DNA from: Sphingomonas oleivorans
GTDB taxonomy: Bacteria; Pseudomonadota; Alphaproteobacteria; Sphingomonadales; Sphingomonadaceae
Assembly (NCBI RefSeq): GCF_003050615.1
Contig: NZ_NWBU01000010.1
Coordinates: 219,165-283,164, forward strand
Reading direction: 5' to 3'
DNA: 64,000 bases
The position numbers and the translations under genes were made by a program. The notes beneath the pieces are model-generated. The model did no database searches, was not told where the DNA came from, and worked only from the letters and a program-made list of their open reading frames with translations. How positions within the stretch are numbered: the stretch's first letter is position 1; every line of letters starts with the position of its first letter. Shown here in pieces: positions 53,913 through 63,094 of this stretch.

Positions 53913-55169
53913 ATGCTTCACGCCCAGATCCAGGCCAATCCGGAGGATGCGGAGATTGCTCGTGGGCGCAGGCGCCGCTGGGGCCTGCTCGCGCTGGCGG
54001 CCGGCCTCGCGACGCTGCTTTTCATCGCGCTCCGATCGCTGTTCGGCACGGACGCGCGTGCCGACGCGCCGCCGCCAATCCCGGCGGTGACGGTGAGCCG
54101 GCCGCTCAGCCAGTCGATCCTCGAATGGGATGATTATGTCGGCCGGTTCGAGGCGAGCCAGGCGGTGGAGATCAAGCCGCGCGTGTCCGGCGCGTTGGAA
54201 TCGATCCATTTTCGTGATGGCGATATCGTCCGCAAGGGACAGCTTCTGTTCGTGATCGATCCGCGCCCCTTCGCGGCGGCGCTGGCGGAGGCCCGTGCCC
54301 GGCAGGGCAGCGCGGAAACGGCGCTGGCGCTGGCGCGCACCGAAATGGCTCGCGCCGACCGGCTGATCGCGGCCGAAGCGATCAGCCAGGAGGAAGTGGA
54401 TTCCGCGCGTGCGGCCGTCCGCTCGGCCGCGGCCGCGGTGGAAGCGGCGCGCGCCCAGGTGCAGGCGCGGGCGCTGGACATGGAATTCACCCGGGTGCGC
54501 GCGCCGGTGACGGGCCGCATTTCCGATCGGCGCGTGGACGTGGGCAATCTGGTTTCGGCCAATCAGTCGATGCTGACCACCGTGCTCGCGCTCGATCCCA
54601 TTTATTTCAGCTTCGACGGATCCGAGGCGCTCTACCTGAAGTCGCAGCGCGACAAGGATCGGCAGGGCGCGCCGCAGGAGGCGGAGATACGCTTGCAGGA
54701 TGAGACCGCCTATAGCTGGAAGGGCAAGGTGGACTTCACCGACAATGCGATCGATCAGGGATCGGGCACGGTGCGCGGCCGCGCGGTCGTCTCCAACCCC
54801 GATTATTTCCTGACCCCCGGCATGTTCGGCAATATGCGGCTCGCCTCCGGCGCGTCGCGGCCGGCGCTGCTGGTGCCCGACGCGGCGATCCAGACCGATC
54901 AGGCGCGCAAGGTCGTCTATGTCGTCGGCAAGGACGACCTGATCACGGTGAAGCCGGTCGAGATCGGGCCGCGGGTGGGCACGCTGCGCGCGATCCGGTC
55001 GGGCCTCGCGGCCGGCGATCGGGTGGTCGTGTCGGGCGTGCAATATGCGGCGCCGGGGGCGAAGGTGCAGGCGCGTGAAACGCCCATCACCGCCCCGGGC
55101 AAGGAGCCTGCGGAACGCAGCTATTCGGCGCCCGCCGCCTCGCAGGCGACGCTCGCCGCCGCAAGCTGA
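53913..55169 (+). CDS. RND efflux periplasmic adaptor (MFP) subunit
   Basis: The 418-residue adaptor bridges the inner-membrane pump and outer-membrane channel. A single membrane helix (WGLLALAAGLATLLFIALRS, about 30-50) anchors it; there is no lipobox. Then follow the barrel-sandwich/lipoyl halves (SGALESIHFRDGDIVRKGQL near 95 and RVRAPVTGRISDRRVDVGNL near 195) separated by a helical hairpin (AEARARQGSAETALALART, then ERAARAAVEAARAQ-like alanine-rich stretch), and the beta-barrel and membrane-proximal domains (LTPGMFGNMRLASG). It follows the unknown small gene by 30 bases. Confidence 0.93.
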   Translation: MLHAQIQANPEDAEIARGRRRRWGLLALAAGLATLLFIALRSLFGTDARADAPPPIPAVTVSRPLSQSILEWDDYVGRFEASQAVEIKPRVSGALESIHFRDGDIVRKGQLLFVIDPRPFAAALAEARARQGSAETALALARTEMARADRLIAAEAISQEEVDSARAAVRSAAAAVEAARAQVQARALDMEFTRVRAPVTGRISDRRVDVGNLVSANQSMLTTVLALDPIYFSFDGSEALYLKSQRDKDRQGAPQEAEIRLQDETAYSWKGKVDFTDNAIDQGSGTVRGRAVVSNPDYFLTPGMFGNMRLASGASRPALLVPDAAIQTDQARKVVYVVGKDDLITVKPVEIGPRVGTLRAIRSGLAAGDRVVVSGVQYAAPGAKVQARETPITAPGKEPAERSYSAPAASQATLAAAS

Positions 55170-55181
55170 ACGAACATAATC

Positions 55182-55199
55182 TCAGCCCGCCGGGGCTGA
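55182..55199 (+). other. hairpin in the adaptor-pump intergenic gap
   Basis: TCAGCCC (55182-55188) and GGGCTGA (55193-55199) form a perfect 7-base-pair stem with a GCCG loop, 13 bases after the adaptor stop. More GC-rich dyads follow in the 114-base gap. The structure could stabilise the adaptor message or lower read-through into the pump gene, but there is no U-tract, so simple termination is unlikely. Confidence 0.4.
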
Positions 55200-55283
55200 C
55201 CGTCCGGAAGCCGACGCCTGCCGCCCCTCGCGGCGGGCGAAGGGCGGACGCGTCTCCGGCGGGCGGAAAGAGGGAAGCAACCC

Positions 55284-58200
55284 ATGCGCCTCAGCCACGT
55301 CTTCATCAAACGGCCCATCTTCGCGGGCGTGATCGCGGTGATCATCACGATCGTCGGCGCCTTCGCCTATTTCGGGCTGCCCGTTTCGCAATATCCCGAT
55401 GTCGTGCCGCCGACCGTGACGGTGAGCGCAAGCTATCCCGGCGCCTCGGCCGAAACGGTGGCGGATACCGTCGCCGCGCCGCTGGAGCAGGAAATCAACG
55501 GCGTCGACGACATGCTCTATATGTCGTCCCAGTCGACCGGCGACGGCCGGATCACCGTCACCGTCACCTTCAAGCTGGGCACCAATCTCGATACCGCGCA
55601 GGTGCTCGTGCAGAACCGCGTCGCGCTCGCCGAGCCGCGCCTGCCCGAGGAAGTGCGGCGTCTGGGCGTGGTGGTGCGCAAGACATCGCCATCCTGGCTG
55701 ATGGCGGTCAATGTGCTGTCGCCCGACGGCTCGCTCGACCGTTCCTATGTCTCCAACTATGTGCTGACCCAGATCCGGGACCGGTTGACCCGCGTCGACG
55801 GCGTCGGCGACGTTCAGGTGTTCGGCGCGCGCGACTATGCGATGCGCGTCTGGATCGATCCGGGCCGCGCCTCCACGCTCGGGCTGACGGCGGGCGAGAT
55901 CGTCGCCGCGCTGCGTGGCCAGAATGTCCAGGTCGCCGCCGGCACGGTCGGCCAGCCGCCCTTCGACACGGGCAGCGCCTATCAGCTCAATGTCGAGACG
56001 CAGGGCCGCTTCCGCAGCCCCGAGGAATTTGCGAAGATCGTCATCAAGACCGATGCCGAGGGGCGCATCACCCGCCTGTCCGACGTCGCGCGCGTCGAGC
56101 TGGGTGCGGCCGATTATGGCGTGAACGCCTATCTGTCGGGCACGGACTCGATCATCATGGGCATCACCCAGCGGCCGGGCACCAATGCGCTCGCCGCCGC
56201 CACGGGGATTTTGAGCGAGCTCAAGGCGGCGTCCGCCAAATTCCCCAAGGGCCTCGAATATCGTGTCGTGTGGAACCCGACCGAGTTCATCAGTGAATCG
56301 ATCAGCGCCGTCCAGCACACTTTGTTCGAGGCGGTGGTGCTCGTCGTCATCGTCATCCTCGTCTTCCTTCAGAGCTGGCGCGCGGCGATCATTCCGGTGA
56401 TCGCGATCCCCGTGTCGCTGATCGGCACCTTCGCGGTGCTGGCGGGGCTCGGCTATTCGCTGAACACATTGTCGCTGTTCGGGCTGGTGCTCGCCATCGG
56501 CATCGTCGTCGACGACGCGATCGTCGTGGTCGAGAATGTCGAGCGCAATCTGGAGCATGGCCTGTCGCCCAGAGAGGCGGCGCATCGTTCGATGGACGAG
56601 GTTTCGACAGCACTTGTCGCGATCGTGCTGGTGCTGTGCGCGGTGTTCGTGCCGACCGTCTTCCTCACGGGCATTTCGGGCCAGTTCTACCGCCAGTTCG
56701 CGGTGACGATCACGACGGCGACGATCATCTCGCTGATCCTGTCGCTCACTCTCTCGCCCGCGCTCGCGGCGCTGCTGCTCCGCCCCAAGGCGGAGGAGGC
56801 GCCGGCGCGCGGCTGGCGACGGATCCTGTTTGTCGCGGCCGACCGCTTCAACCGCGGCTTCGATAGGCTCAGCATCTGGTATGGCAATGCCACCCGGCTT
56901 CTCGTGCGGCGGCCCAAGCGGATGCTCGCCATCTATGGCGGGCTGATCGGGGCGACCGTGGCGCTGTTCTGGGCGACGCCGGCGGGCTTCGTGCCGGCGC
57001 AGGACCAGAATTATGCGCTCGCCGCCTTCCAGCTTCCGCCCGGAACCTCGATCGAGCGGACCGACGCGCTGCTCCGTCGCGTGACGCAGAAGCTGCTGCA
57101 GGTGCCCGGCACCGAGGCGGCGGTGATGTTCTCCGGCTTCGACGGCGCGTCCCAGACGCAGGCGTCCAACTCGGCGGCGGCCTATATCACCTTCAAGCCT
57201 TATGAGGAGCGTGCGGAAACGGGGCGCAGCGAGGCGGCGATCATCGCCGACATGCGCAAGGCGGTGGCCGAGGTGGACGAGGCGCTGGTGTTCGTCATTC
57301 CGCCGCCCGTCATCCAGGGCATCGGCAATGGCGGCGGCTATCGGATGATGGTGCAGGACCGTAACGCCCAGGGCTATCAGGCGCTGGAGCAGGCCGCGCG
57401 CGGGCTGATCGGCGGGGCCAACAAGGCGGAGGGGCTGACCCAGGTCTATACGCTGTTCAACACCGCGACGCCGCGCGTCTATGCCGATATCGACCGCGCC
57501 AAGGCCGATATGCTGGGCGTGCCGCCGTCGCGCGTGTTCGAGGCGCTGGAGGTCTATCTCGGATCGGCTTATGTCAACGACTTCAACCTGCTCGGCCGCA
57601 CCTTCCGCGTGACCGCGCAGGCCGACGCGCCCTTCCGCGATGATCCTTCGGACATCGCACAGCTCAAGACGCGTTCCAACTCGGGCCAGATGGTGCCGGT
57701 CGGCGCGGTCGCGACCTTCGAGGACAAGACCGGGCCCTATCGCGTGACGCGCTACAACCTCTTCCCCGCGGTCGAGGTGGATGGCGAGACGGCGCCGGGC
57801 TATTCGACCGGCCAGTCGATCGCGACGATGGAGCGGCTGGCGGAGGATCTGCCGCCGGGCTTCAGCGGCGAATGGACGGACATCGCCTTCCAGCAGAAGG
57901 CGGCGGGCAATGCGGCCGCGATCGTTTTCGGCATGGCGGTGGTGTTCGTCTTCCTGGTGCTGGCGGCGCAGTTTGAAAGCCTGATGCTGCCGCTGTCGAT
58001 CATCCTGATCGTGCCGATGTGCCTGCTGGCGGCGATGGCGGGCGTGAACCTGCGTGGCATGGACAATAATATCCTGACGCAGATCGGTCTTATCGTGCTG
58101 ATCGGCCTGGCCGCGAAGAACGCCATCCTGATCGTCGAATTCGCCAAGCAGGCGGAGGAGACGGGCGCCAGCATCGTCGAGGCGGCGGTGCAGGCGGCGC

Positions 58201-58457
58201 GCGCCCGGCTGCGGCCGATCCTGATGACCAGCTTCGCCTTCATCCTGGGCGTGGTGCCGCTGGTGATCGCGACGGGCGCGGGCGCGGAGCTGAGGCAGGC
58301 GCTGGGCACGGCCGTCTTCTTCGGGATGATCGGCGTGACCTTCTTCGGCCTCGTCTTCACCCCCGTCTTCTACGTGGCCTGCCGCACGCTCGCGGAACGG
58401 CTCGGCCGCAGGCGCCGGGCCGCGTCCGAAGGCACCACCCTGCAGCCCGCCGAATGA
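55284..58457 (+). CDS. RND multidrug efflux pump, inner-membrane permease
   Basis: The 1057-residue AcrB/MexB-type (HAE1) pump uses the proton gradient to expel drugs. It begins with RLSHVFIKRPIFAGVIAVII and the YPDVVPPTVTVSASYPGASA segment, has two large periplasmic loops after helices 1 and 7, and carries the proton-relay residues: the paired aspartates in helix 4 (LAIGIVVDDAIVVVENVERN near residue 405) and the lysine in helix 10 (LIGLAAKNAILIVEFAKQAE near 950). GAGGGAAG precedes the ATG. It ends overlapping or just before the outer-membrane factor gene, completing a tripartite operon. Confidence 0.95.
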   Translation: MRLSHVFIKRPIFAGVIAVIITIVGAFAYFGLPVSQYPDVVPPTVTVSASYPGASAETVADTVAAPLEQEINGVDDMLYMSSQSTGDGRITVTVTFKLGTNLDTAQVLVQNRVALAEPRLPEEVRRLGVVVRKTSPSWLMAVNVLSPDGSLDRSYVSNYVLTQIRDRLTRVDGVGDVQVFGARDYAMRVWIDPGRASTLGLTAGEIVAALRGQNVQVAAGTVGQPPFDTGSAYQLNVETQGRFRSPEEFAKIVIKTDAEGRITRLSDVARVELGAADYGVNAYLSGTDSIIMGITQRPGTNALAAATGILSELKAASAKFPKGLEYRVVWNPTEFISESISAVQHTLFEAVVLVVIVILVFLQSWRAAIIPVIAIPVSLIGTFAVLAGLGYSLNTLSLFGLVLAIGIVVDDAIVVVENVERNLEHGLSPREAAHRSMDEVSTALVAIVLVLCAVFVPTVFLTGISGQFYRQFAVTITTATIISLILSLTLSPALAALLLRPKAEEAPARGWRRILFVAADRFNRGFDRLSIWYGNATRLLVRRPKRMLAIYGGLIGATVALFWATPAGFVPAQDQNYALAAFQLPPGTSIERTDALLRRVTQKLLQVPGTEAAVMFSGFDGASQTQASNSAAAYITFKPYEERAETGRSEAAIIADMRKAVAEVDEALVFVIPPPVIQGIGNGGGYRMMVQDRNAQGYQALEQAARGLIGGANKAEGLTQVYTLFNTATPRVYADIDRAKADMLGVPPSRVFEALEVYLGSAYVNDFNLLGRTFRVTAQADAPFRDDPSDIAQLKTRSNSGQMVPVGAVATFEDKTGPYRVTRYNLFPAVEVDGETAPGYSTGQSIATMERLAEDLPPGFSGEWTDIAFQQKAAGNAAAIVFGMAVVFVFLVLAAQFESLMLPLSIILIVPMCLLAAMAGVNLRGMDNNILTQIGLIVLIGLAAKNAILIVEFAKQAEETGASIVEAAVQAARARLRPILMTSFAFILGVVPLVIATGAGAELRQALGTAVFFGMIGVTFFGLVFTPVFYVACRTLAERLGRRRRAASEGTTLQPAE

Positions 58458-58468
58458 GGAAAAGAGCG

Positions 58469-59893
58469 ATGAAGCTGTTGCGATCCATGGGGCTCGTCAG
58501 CCTGCTGGCGCTCGCCGCCTGCGCGGGCGGCGTGGGGCCCGACTATAAGCGGCCCGAAACCCCTTCCAGCGCCGCCCGGCCGTTCATCGGCAGCGCGAGC
58601 CCGGCCGTCAGCACCGCTGAGACGGACAATCAATGGTGGCGGCTCTACCGCGATCCCGTGCTCGACGGGCTGATCGCGGATGCCTTCGCCGCGAACCGCG
58701 ACCTAGCGGTGGCGACCGCCAATCTCACCCGCGCCCGTGCGCTGCTGCGCGAGGCGGGGGCGGGGCGGCTGCCGCAGACGCAGATCGATGCGAGCGGCAC
58801 TTATGGGCGGCGGTCTGCCATCCAGCGGCAACCCGGCATCGAGCGCGAGGACTGGCTGTACGATGCGGGCCTTTCCATTTCCTATGAGGTGGACCTGTTC
58901 GGCCGGGTCAGCCGCTCGATCGAGGCGGCGCGCGGCGATGTGGCGGCCGAGGAAGCGGCGCGCGACGTGGCGCGTGTCGCGGTCGCGGCCGAGACGGCGC
59001 GCGCCTATGCCGATGCCGGGGCCGCCGCCGAGCGGCTGGCGGTGGCGGAACGCACGGTGGCGCTGGTCGAGCAGACGCTGGACCTCACCAATCGTCAGTT
59101 CGAGGCGGGGCGTGGCACGCGGCTGGAGGTGTCGCGCGTGGTGGCGCTGCGCGACCAGCAGCGCGCGACCTTGCCGCCGCTCCGCGCCGAGCGGGATGCC
59201 GCGCTGTTCCGGCTGGCGACGCTGACCGGGCGGACGCCGGCCGACCTGCCGGCGGAGGCGGGCGCGCGACGCGCGACGCTCAGGCTGGATCAGCCGATCC
59301 CGGTGGGCGACGGGCGCGCGCTGCTCGCGCGGCGGCCCGACGTGCGCGCGGCCGAGCGCCGGCTGGCGGCGGAAACGGCGCGGATCGGGGTGGCGACCGC
59401 CGACCTTTATCCCCGGATCAGCTTCGGCGGATCGATCGGATCGACGGGCACCTCGCTCAGCGACATGTTCGGCGCGGGGCCGCTGCGCTGGCTGTTGGGG
59501 CCGCTGCTAAGCTGGAACTTCCCCAATCAGGAGACGGCGCGTGCCCGCGTGGCGGCGTCGGAGGCATCCACCGCCGCCGCGCTCGCCCGCTTCGACGGGA
59601 CGGTGCTGCGCGCGCTGGAGGAAACGGAGACGGCGCTGTCGCGCTACAGCCATGAGCTGCAGCGCCGCACCGAGCTCGCCTCGGCACGCAATGCGGCGGA
59701 GACGGCGGCGCGGATCAGCCGTGTGCAGCTGCGCGAGGGCAAGGTGGATTCGCTGACGGTGCTCGATGCGGAACGTACGCTTGCCGCAGCCGAAGCGGAT
59801 CTGGCGGCATCCGACGCGCGCATCGCGACGGCGCAGATCGATTTGTTCCGCGCGCTCGGCGGCGGATGGCAGGAGGCGGCGAGGGCCGGTTGA
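58469..59893 (+). CDS. outer-membrane efflux factor (OprM/NodT type)
   Basis: The 474-residue TolC-superfamily channel completes the RND system. It has a lipoprotein signal with lipobox LAAC (MKLLRSMGLVSLLALAACAG), the entry motif GVGPDYKRPETP, and two repeated helical/strand halves: YEVDLFGRVSRSIEAARGDV and LEVSRVVALRDQQRATLPPL in the first, ADLYPRISFGGSIGSTG and LSWNFPNQETARARVAASEA in the second. ATG 58469, with GAGGA 8 bases upstream, was preferred; ATG 58454 overlaps the pump stop and would add five residues. The message ends at the hairpin cluster 59925-60082. Confidence 0.94.
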   Translation: MKLLRSMGLVSLLALAACAGGVGPDYKRPETPSSAARPFIGSASPAVSTAETDNQWWRLYRDPVLDGLIADAFAANRDLAVATANLTRARALLREAGAGRLPQTQIDASGTYGRRSAIQRQPGIEREDWLYDAGLSISYEVDLFGRVSRSIEAARGDVAAEEAARDVARVAVAAETARAYADAGAAAERLAVAERTVALVEQTLDLTNRQFEAGRGTRLEVSRVVALRDQQRATLPPLRAERDAALFRLATLTGRTPADLPAEAGARRATLRLDQPIPVGDGRALLARRPDVRAAERRLAAETARIGVATADLYPRISFGGSIGSTGTSLSDMFGAGPLRWLLGPLLSWNFPNQETARARVAASEASTAAALARFDGTVLRALEETETALSRYSHELQRRTELASARNAAETAARISRVQLREGKVDSLTVLDAERTLAAAEADLAASDARIATAQIDLFRALGGGWQEAARAG

Positions 59894-59924
59894 GCTGCTT
59901 TCCCCCCGGCTCACTACCCTCGCT

Positions 59925-60082
59925 ATCCCAGCGCCGGGCCCCATCAAAATCGCATTTCGATGGGGCCCGGGGGCTGGGATCCATGTCTCTTTCCACCGAG
60001 GGTGCTGTTTGTGGAAAGAGACATGGGCCCCGGCACCGGGCTCTCATCAAAGCAGTAGTTTGATGGGAGCCCTGTGCCGGGG
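59925..60082. repeat. cluster of three long consecutive hairpins
   Basis: Three stem-loops fill the 205-base gap between the efflux operon and the convergent M28 peptidase gene. Hairpin 1: arms 59925-59945 and 59959-59980, with one small internal loop and an inner AAAT/ATTT stem. Hairpin 2: CCATGTCTCTTTCCAC (59981-59996) and its perfect 16-base complement (60011-60026). Hairpin 3: arms 60028-60051 and 60059-60082, 24 bases long with one mismatch and one G-U. Hairpins 1 and 3 share a CGGGCnCnCATCAAA-like arm, so they look like copies of one unit. It could be a bidirectional terminator, a REP/BIME-like mobile repeat or a structured RNA. Confidence 0.82.
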
Positions 60083-60098
60083 ACGACGATCGAAAACT

Positions 60099-61760
60099 TC
60101 ACTGTCTTTTTGTAGCAGTTGCGTTGCGTATCGCCCTGAATTCGGAGCTTTCGTGCCAGTCCGGCCAGCGACGGGAATTTGCGAGGTCGCTGGCGATGCT
60201 GTGGAACAGGGCGACATCGGCGGCGGCGCCTCTCAGATCCCAATCGGGGGACCAGGCGTCGCAGGGCTGATGATAGCAGGCCATATAGTCGGCGAGCCAT
60301 TTGTCGCCCGCCGCGCGGCCGCCCTCCACCAGGTCGGCCCCGCCACCCAATGCCATCAGCAGCAGCACCGGCACGCCGCGCCGTGCGAGCGAGAAATGAT
60401 CGGCGCGGTAGAAGAGGCCGCGTTCGGGCAGCGCCTCGGGCGAGACGGTGCGGCCCTGCGCGGCGGCGGCACGGGCGAGATCATCCTCGAGCCTGCCCTG
60501 TCCCTTACCGATCAGGATCACGTCGCGCGCCGGGCCGGCCGTCTGGAGGACATCGAGGGTCAGGTTCGCGACGGTCTTTTCCAGGGGATAGAGCGGCTTT
60601 TCGCCATAGGCCTCGGAGCCGAGCAGGCCGCGCTCCTCCGCCGTCCAGGCGGCGAAGACGAGCGTGCGCTCGGGGCGCGGGCCGGCAGCGAAGACGCGCG
60701 CCAGCTCCAGCACGCCGGCCAGCCCAAGCGCATCGTCATTGGCGCCGGCACGGACGGTGCGGCCCTGCGCATCCGGCTTGCCGATGCCATAGGCATCCCA
60801 ATGGCCGGCGAACATGATCGTTTCGTCGGGATGCTTCGTGCCGGGAAGCTTCGCCAGCACATTATGGCTGTCGATGCGGCTGGCGGTGACGGGAAGATCG
60901 GCGGTGAAGCGCGTGGCCTTGAGCTCGACGGGGCGGAAATCGGCGCGGCGGGCCTGCGCCTTCAGCGTCTCGAGGTCGAGGCCGGCGCCGCGCAGCAGAT
61001 CGGCGGCGGCGGTGCGATCGAGCCAGCCCTGAAGGGCTGCGCGTTCCGGTGCGCCGGGGGCGCGGACGATATCATAATTGCCGCCGCCGGGAGCGATCAC
61101 CGTATCCCAGCCATAGCCGGCACCGGCCGCCTCATGGACGATCAGCGCCCCGATCGCGCCGCGCCGGGCGGCTTCCTCATATTTGTAGGTCCAGCGGCCA
61201 TAATAGGTCATCGTCCGGCCGCCGAAGCGGCCCGCGACGGGATCGGTAGGTGCGGCCTCGAAATCGGGATCGTTGACGAGGAAGAGGGCGATCTTGCCCT
61301 TGAGATCGGCGCCCTTGAAATCGTCCCATTTCCGTTCGGGCGCGGTGACACCATAGCCGACGAAGACGATCGGCGCGTTGCGGATGGCGACGCGATCGAC
61401 GTTGCGCACGGTGCTGACATAGATGTCGCGCGACTGGACGAGCCGACGGGCCTTGCCGCCTTGCGTGGCGCGCATCGCGGCGGGCGCACCGATCTGCGTG
61501 CGGACGAGCGGCACCGTCTGCGTCCAGCCGCCATTTTCGCCGCCGGGCTCAAGGCCGAGCGCGGCGAATTGGCGGGAAAGATAGTCGATCGTCTTCGTCT
61601 CGCCCGCTGTGCCGGGGGCGCGGCCTTCAAACTCTTCGGAGGCGAGCGTCCTGACGATGGCGGAGAGGCGGGCCGGATCAATCGGATTGGCGGGCTCAGC
61701 CATCGCCGTGCCGGAGAACAGGGCGGTGGCGGCGAGAAGGGGCAAGCGCAACATGGACAT
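60099..61760 (-). CDS. M28-family metallopeptidase with PA domain, exported
   Basis: This roughly 553-residue zinc aminopeptidase-like protein has a signal peptide (LRLPLLAATALFSGTAMAEP). A protease-associated (PA) domain interrupts the peptidase (residues about 120-260, VFVGYGVTAPERKWDDFKGA, IGALIVHEAAGAGYGWDT). Zinc ligands appear in order: His in MFAGHWDAYG, Asp in AGANDDALGLAGVLE, the Glu pair in AAWTAEERGLLGSEAY, Asp in VANLTLDVLQ and His in ACYHQPCDAW. It is probably a periplasmic or secreted peptidase. ATG 61760 or 61754 starts the signal peptide. It lies 69 bases after the argE-like gene on the same strand. Confidence 0.9.
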   Translation of the reverse strand: MSMLRLPLLAATALFSGTAMAEPANPIDPARLSAIVRTLASEEFEGRAPGTAGETKTIDYLSRQFAALGLEPGGENGGWTQTVPLVRTQIGAPAAMRATQGGKARRLVQSRDIYVSTVRNVDRVAIRNAPIVFVGYGVTAPERKWDDFKGADLKGKIALFLVNDPDFEAAPTDPVAGRFGGRTMTYYGRWTYKYEEAARRGAIGALIVHEAAGAGYGWDTVIAPGGGNYDIVRAPGAPERAALQGWLDRTAAADLLRGAGLDLETLKAQARRADFRPVELKATRFTADLPVTASRIDSHNVLAKLPGTKHPDETIMFAGHWDAYGIGKPDAQGRTVRAGANDDALGLAGVLELARVFAAGPRPERTLVFAAWTAEERGLLGSEAYGEKPLYPLEKTVANLTLDVLQTAGPARDVILIGKGQGRLEDDLARAAAAQGRTVSPEALPERGLFYRADHFSLARRGVPVLLLMALGGGADLVEGGRAAGDKWLADYMACYHQPCDAWSPDWDLRGAAADVALFHSIASDLANSRRWPDWHESSEFRAIRNATATKRQ

Positions 61761-61829
61761 GCCCAATGCCCTAGCCCAGCAGGCGCCCCCCATACAAATC
61801 GTTACGGATATCGTCGCGGGGCGGATCGT

Positions 61830-62987
61830 TCAGCGGCTGAGCTCCGCACCCAGCCGGTCGAGAAACTGCTCGCAGCGGGCGAGCTGATCGAGGCTGGCAT
61901 ATTCGTCCGCCTTGTGCGCCTGCTCGATCGAGCCGGGGCCGACGATCACGGTCGAAAGGCCCGCGCGCTGGAACTGGCCGGCCTCGGCGGCATAGGGGAC
62001 GGCGACGGCCCGGTTGGTGCCGAGCAGGCGGGTGGCGAGCGCTTCGGCGGCGCCATCTTCTTCGGGCGCAAGCGCAGGCGCGTCGGCGACAATCAGGGTG
62101 GCGGCCGAGACACCGGGGTGGAGCGCGCGGGCGGGGGCGATTACCTCCTCCTCAAGCGCCTGTCGGAAGCGGGCGAGCGTGGCCGGTACATCGACGCCGG
62201 GGATGGAGCGTATATCCCATTCGAACCAGGCATGGCCGGCGAGGATGTTGGCCGCCGTGCCGCCGCCGATGCGGTTGACCGAGATGGTGGTGCGATCGGG
62301 TTCGAACCGCGCATCCCGCACCTGTACGGCAAGCTCGGCCTCGATGCGCTGGAGGAGCGTGATGGCGCGGGCGGCGAGGCCGATGGCGCTGACGCCCTGA
62401 TGGGCGAGGCTGGAATGCGCCTCGACCCCGCGAATATCGGTGCGCGCGACGACTATGCCCTTATGCGCATTCACCACCTGCATCGATGTGGGCTCGCCGA
62501 TGAAGGCGATGGCGGGGCGCGGTGCCTGCCGCGAAAGCCAGTCGAGCAGCTTGGGCGCGCCGATGCAGCCGACCTCCTCGTCATAAGTGAGCGCGACATG
62601 GATGGGGCGCTTAAGCGGCGCATCGTTGAGGCGCGCGGCGGCGGAAAGCGCGCAGGCGATGAAGCCCTTCATGTCCGCCACGCCCCGGCCGAAGGCGCGG
62701 CCGTCGCGTATGTCCAGCCGGAAGGGATCGCTCGACCAGTCCTGTCCTTCGACGGGCACGACGTCGCTATGGCCGGAAAGGACGATGCCGCCATCCACAT
62801 GCGGACCGATCGTGGCCCAGAGGCTGGCCTTTTCTCCATCTTCCGATGGCAGCACCTCGGCCGTGATGCCGCGTGTGGCGAGCCAGGCGGCGGCATGATC
62901 GATCAGCGCCCGGTTGCTGCGCGCCGAGACGGTATCGAAGGCGATGAGATCGGCGAGCAGCGCGAGCGTGGCGGGATCGGGCGCCAT
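61830..62987 (-). CDS. argE: acetylornithine deacetylase (M20 family)
   Basis: ArgE removes the acetyl group from N2-acetylornithine in linear arginine synthesis. The 385-residue protein has the M20 dizinc motifs: VLSGHSDVVPVEGQDWSSDP near residue 70, FGRGVADMKGFIACALSAAA near 100, TYDEEVGCIGAPKLL near 135, FIGEPTSMQVVNAHKGIVVA near 160, and the dimerisation domain with RGVEAHSSLAHQGVSAI. The match is to the ArgE (TIGR01892-like) subgroup rather than DapE, though related amidohydrolases cannot be fully excluded. It differs from the M20 protein at 1686, so the window holds two M20 enzymes of the arginine type. Confidence 0.85.
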   Translation of the reverse strand: MAPDPATLALLADLIAFDTVSARSNRALIDHAAAWLATRGITAEVLPSEDGEKASLWATIGPHVDGGIVLSGHSDVVPVEGQDWSSDPFRLDIRDGRAFGRGVADMKGFIACALSAAARLNDAPLKRPIHVALTYDEEVGCIGAPKLLDWLSRQAPRPAIAFIGEPTSMQVVNAHKGIVVARTDIRGVEAHSSLAHQGVSAIGLAARAITLLQRIEAELAVQVRDARFEPDRTTISVNRIGGGTAANILAGHAWFEWDIRSIPGVDVPATLARFRQALEEEVIAPARALHPGVSAATLIVADAPALAPEEDGAAEALATRLLGTNRAVAVPYAAEAGQFQRAGLSTVIVGPGSIEQAHKADEYASLDQLARCEQFLDRLGAELSR

Positions 62988-63094
62988 GGGAAAAACCTCG
63001 TTCGAACAGCTGGCGGGCGAGAAACGATCCGCCGAATATTGAAGCCATGAAGTCCCACTTTATCTCGATCAGCTGCTCATGAGGAGATTGGATT

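Noticed and set aside
53430-55043. A 537-codon minus-strand frame opposite the RND adaptor
   Set aside because: The opposite strand encodes a clear membrane fusion protein; the frame has no recognisable domain.
59766-63050. A 1094-codon plus-strand frame through oprM, the hairpin cluster, M28 and argE genes
   Set aside because: It is antisense to well-supported M28 and argE genes and reads through the hairpin cluster; composition is typical of a shadow frame.
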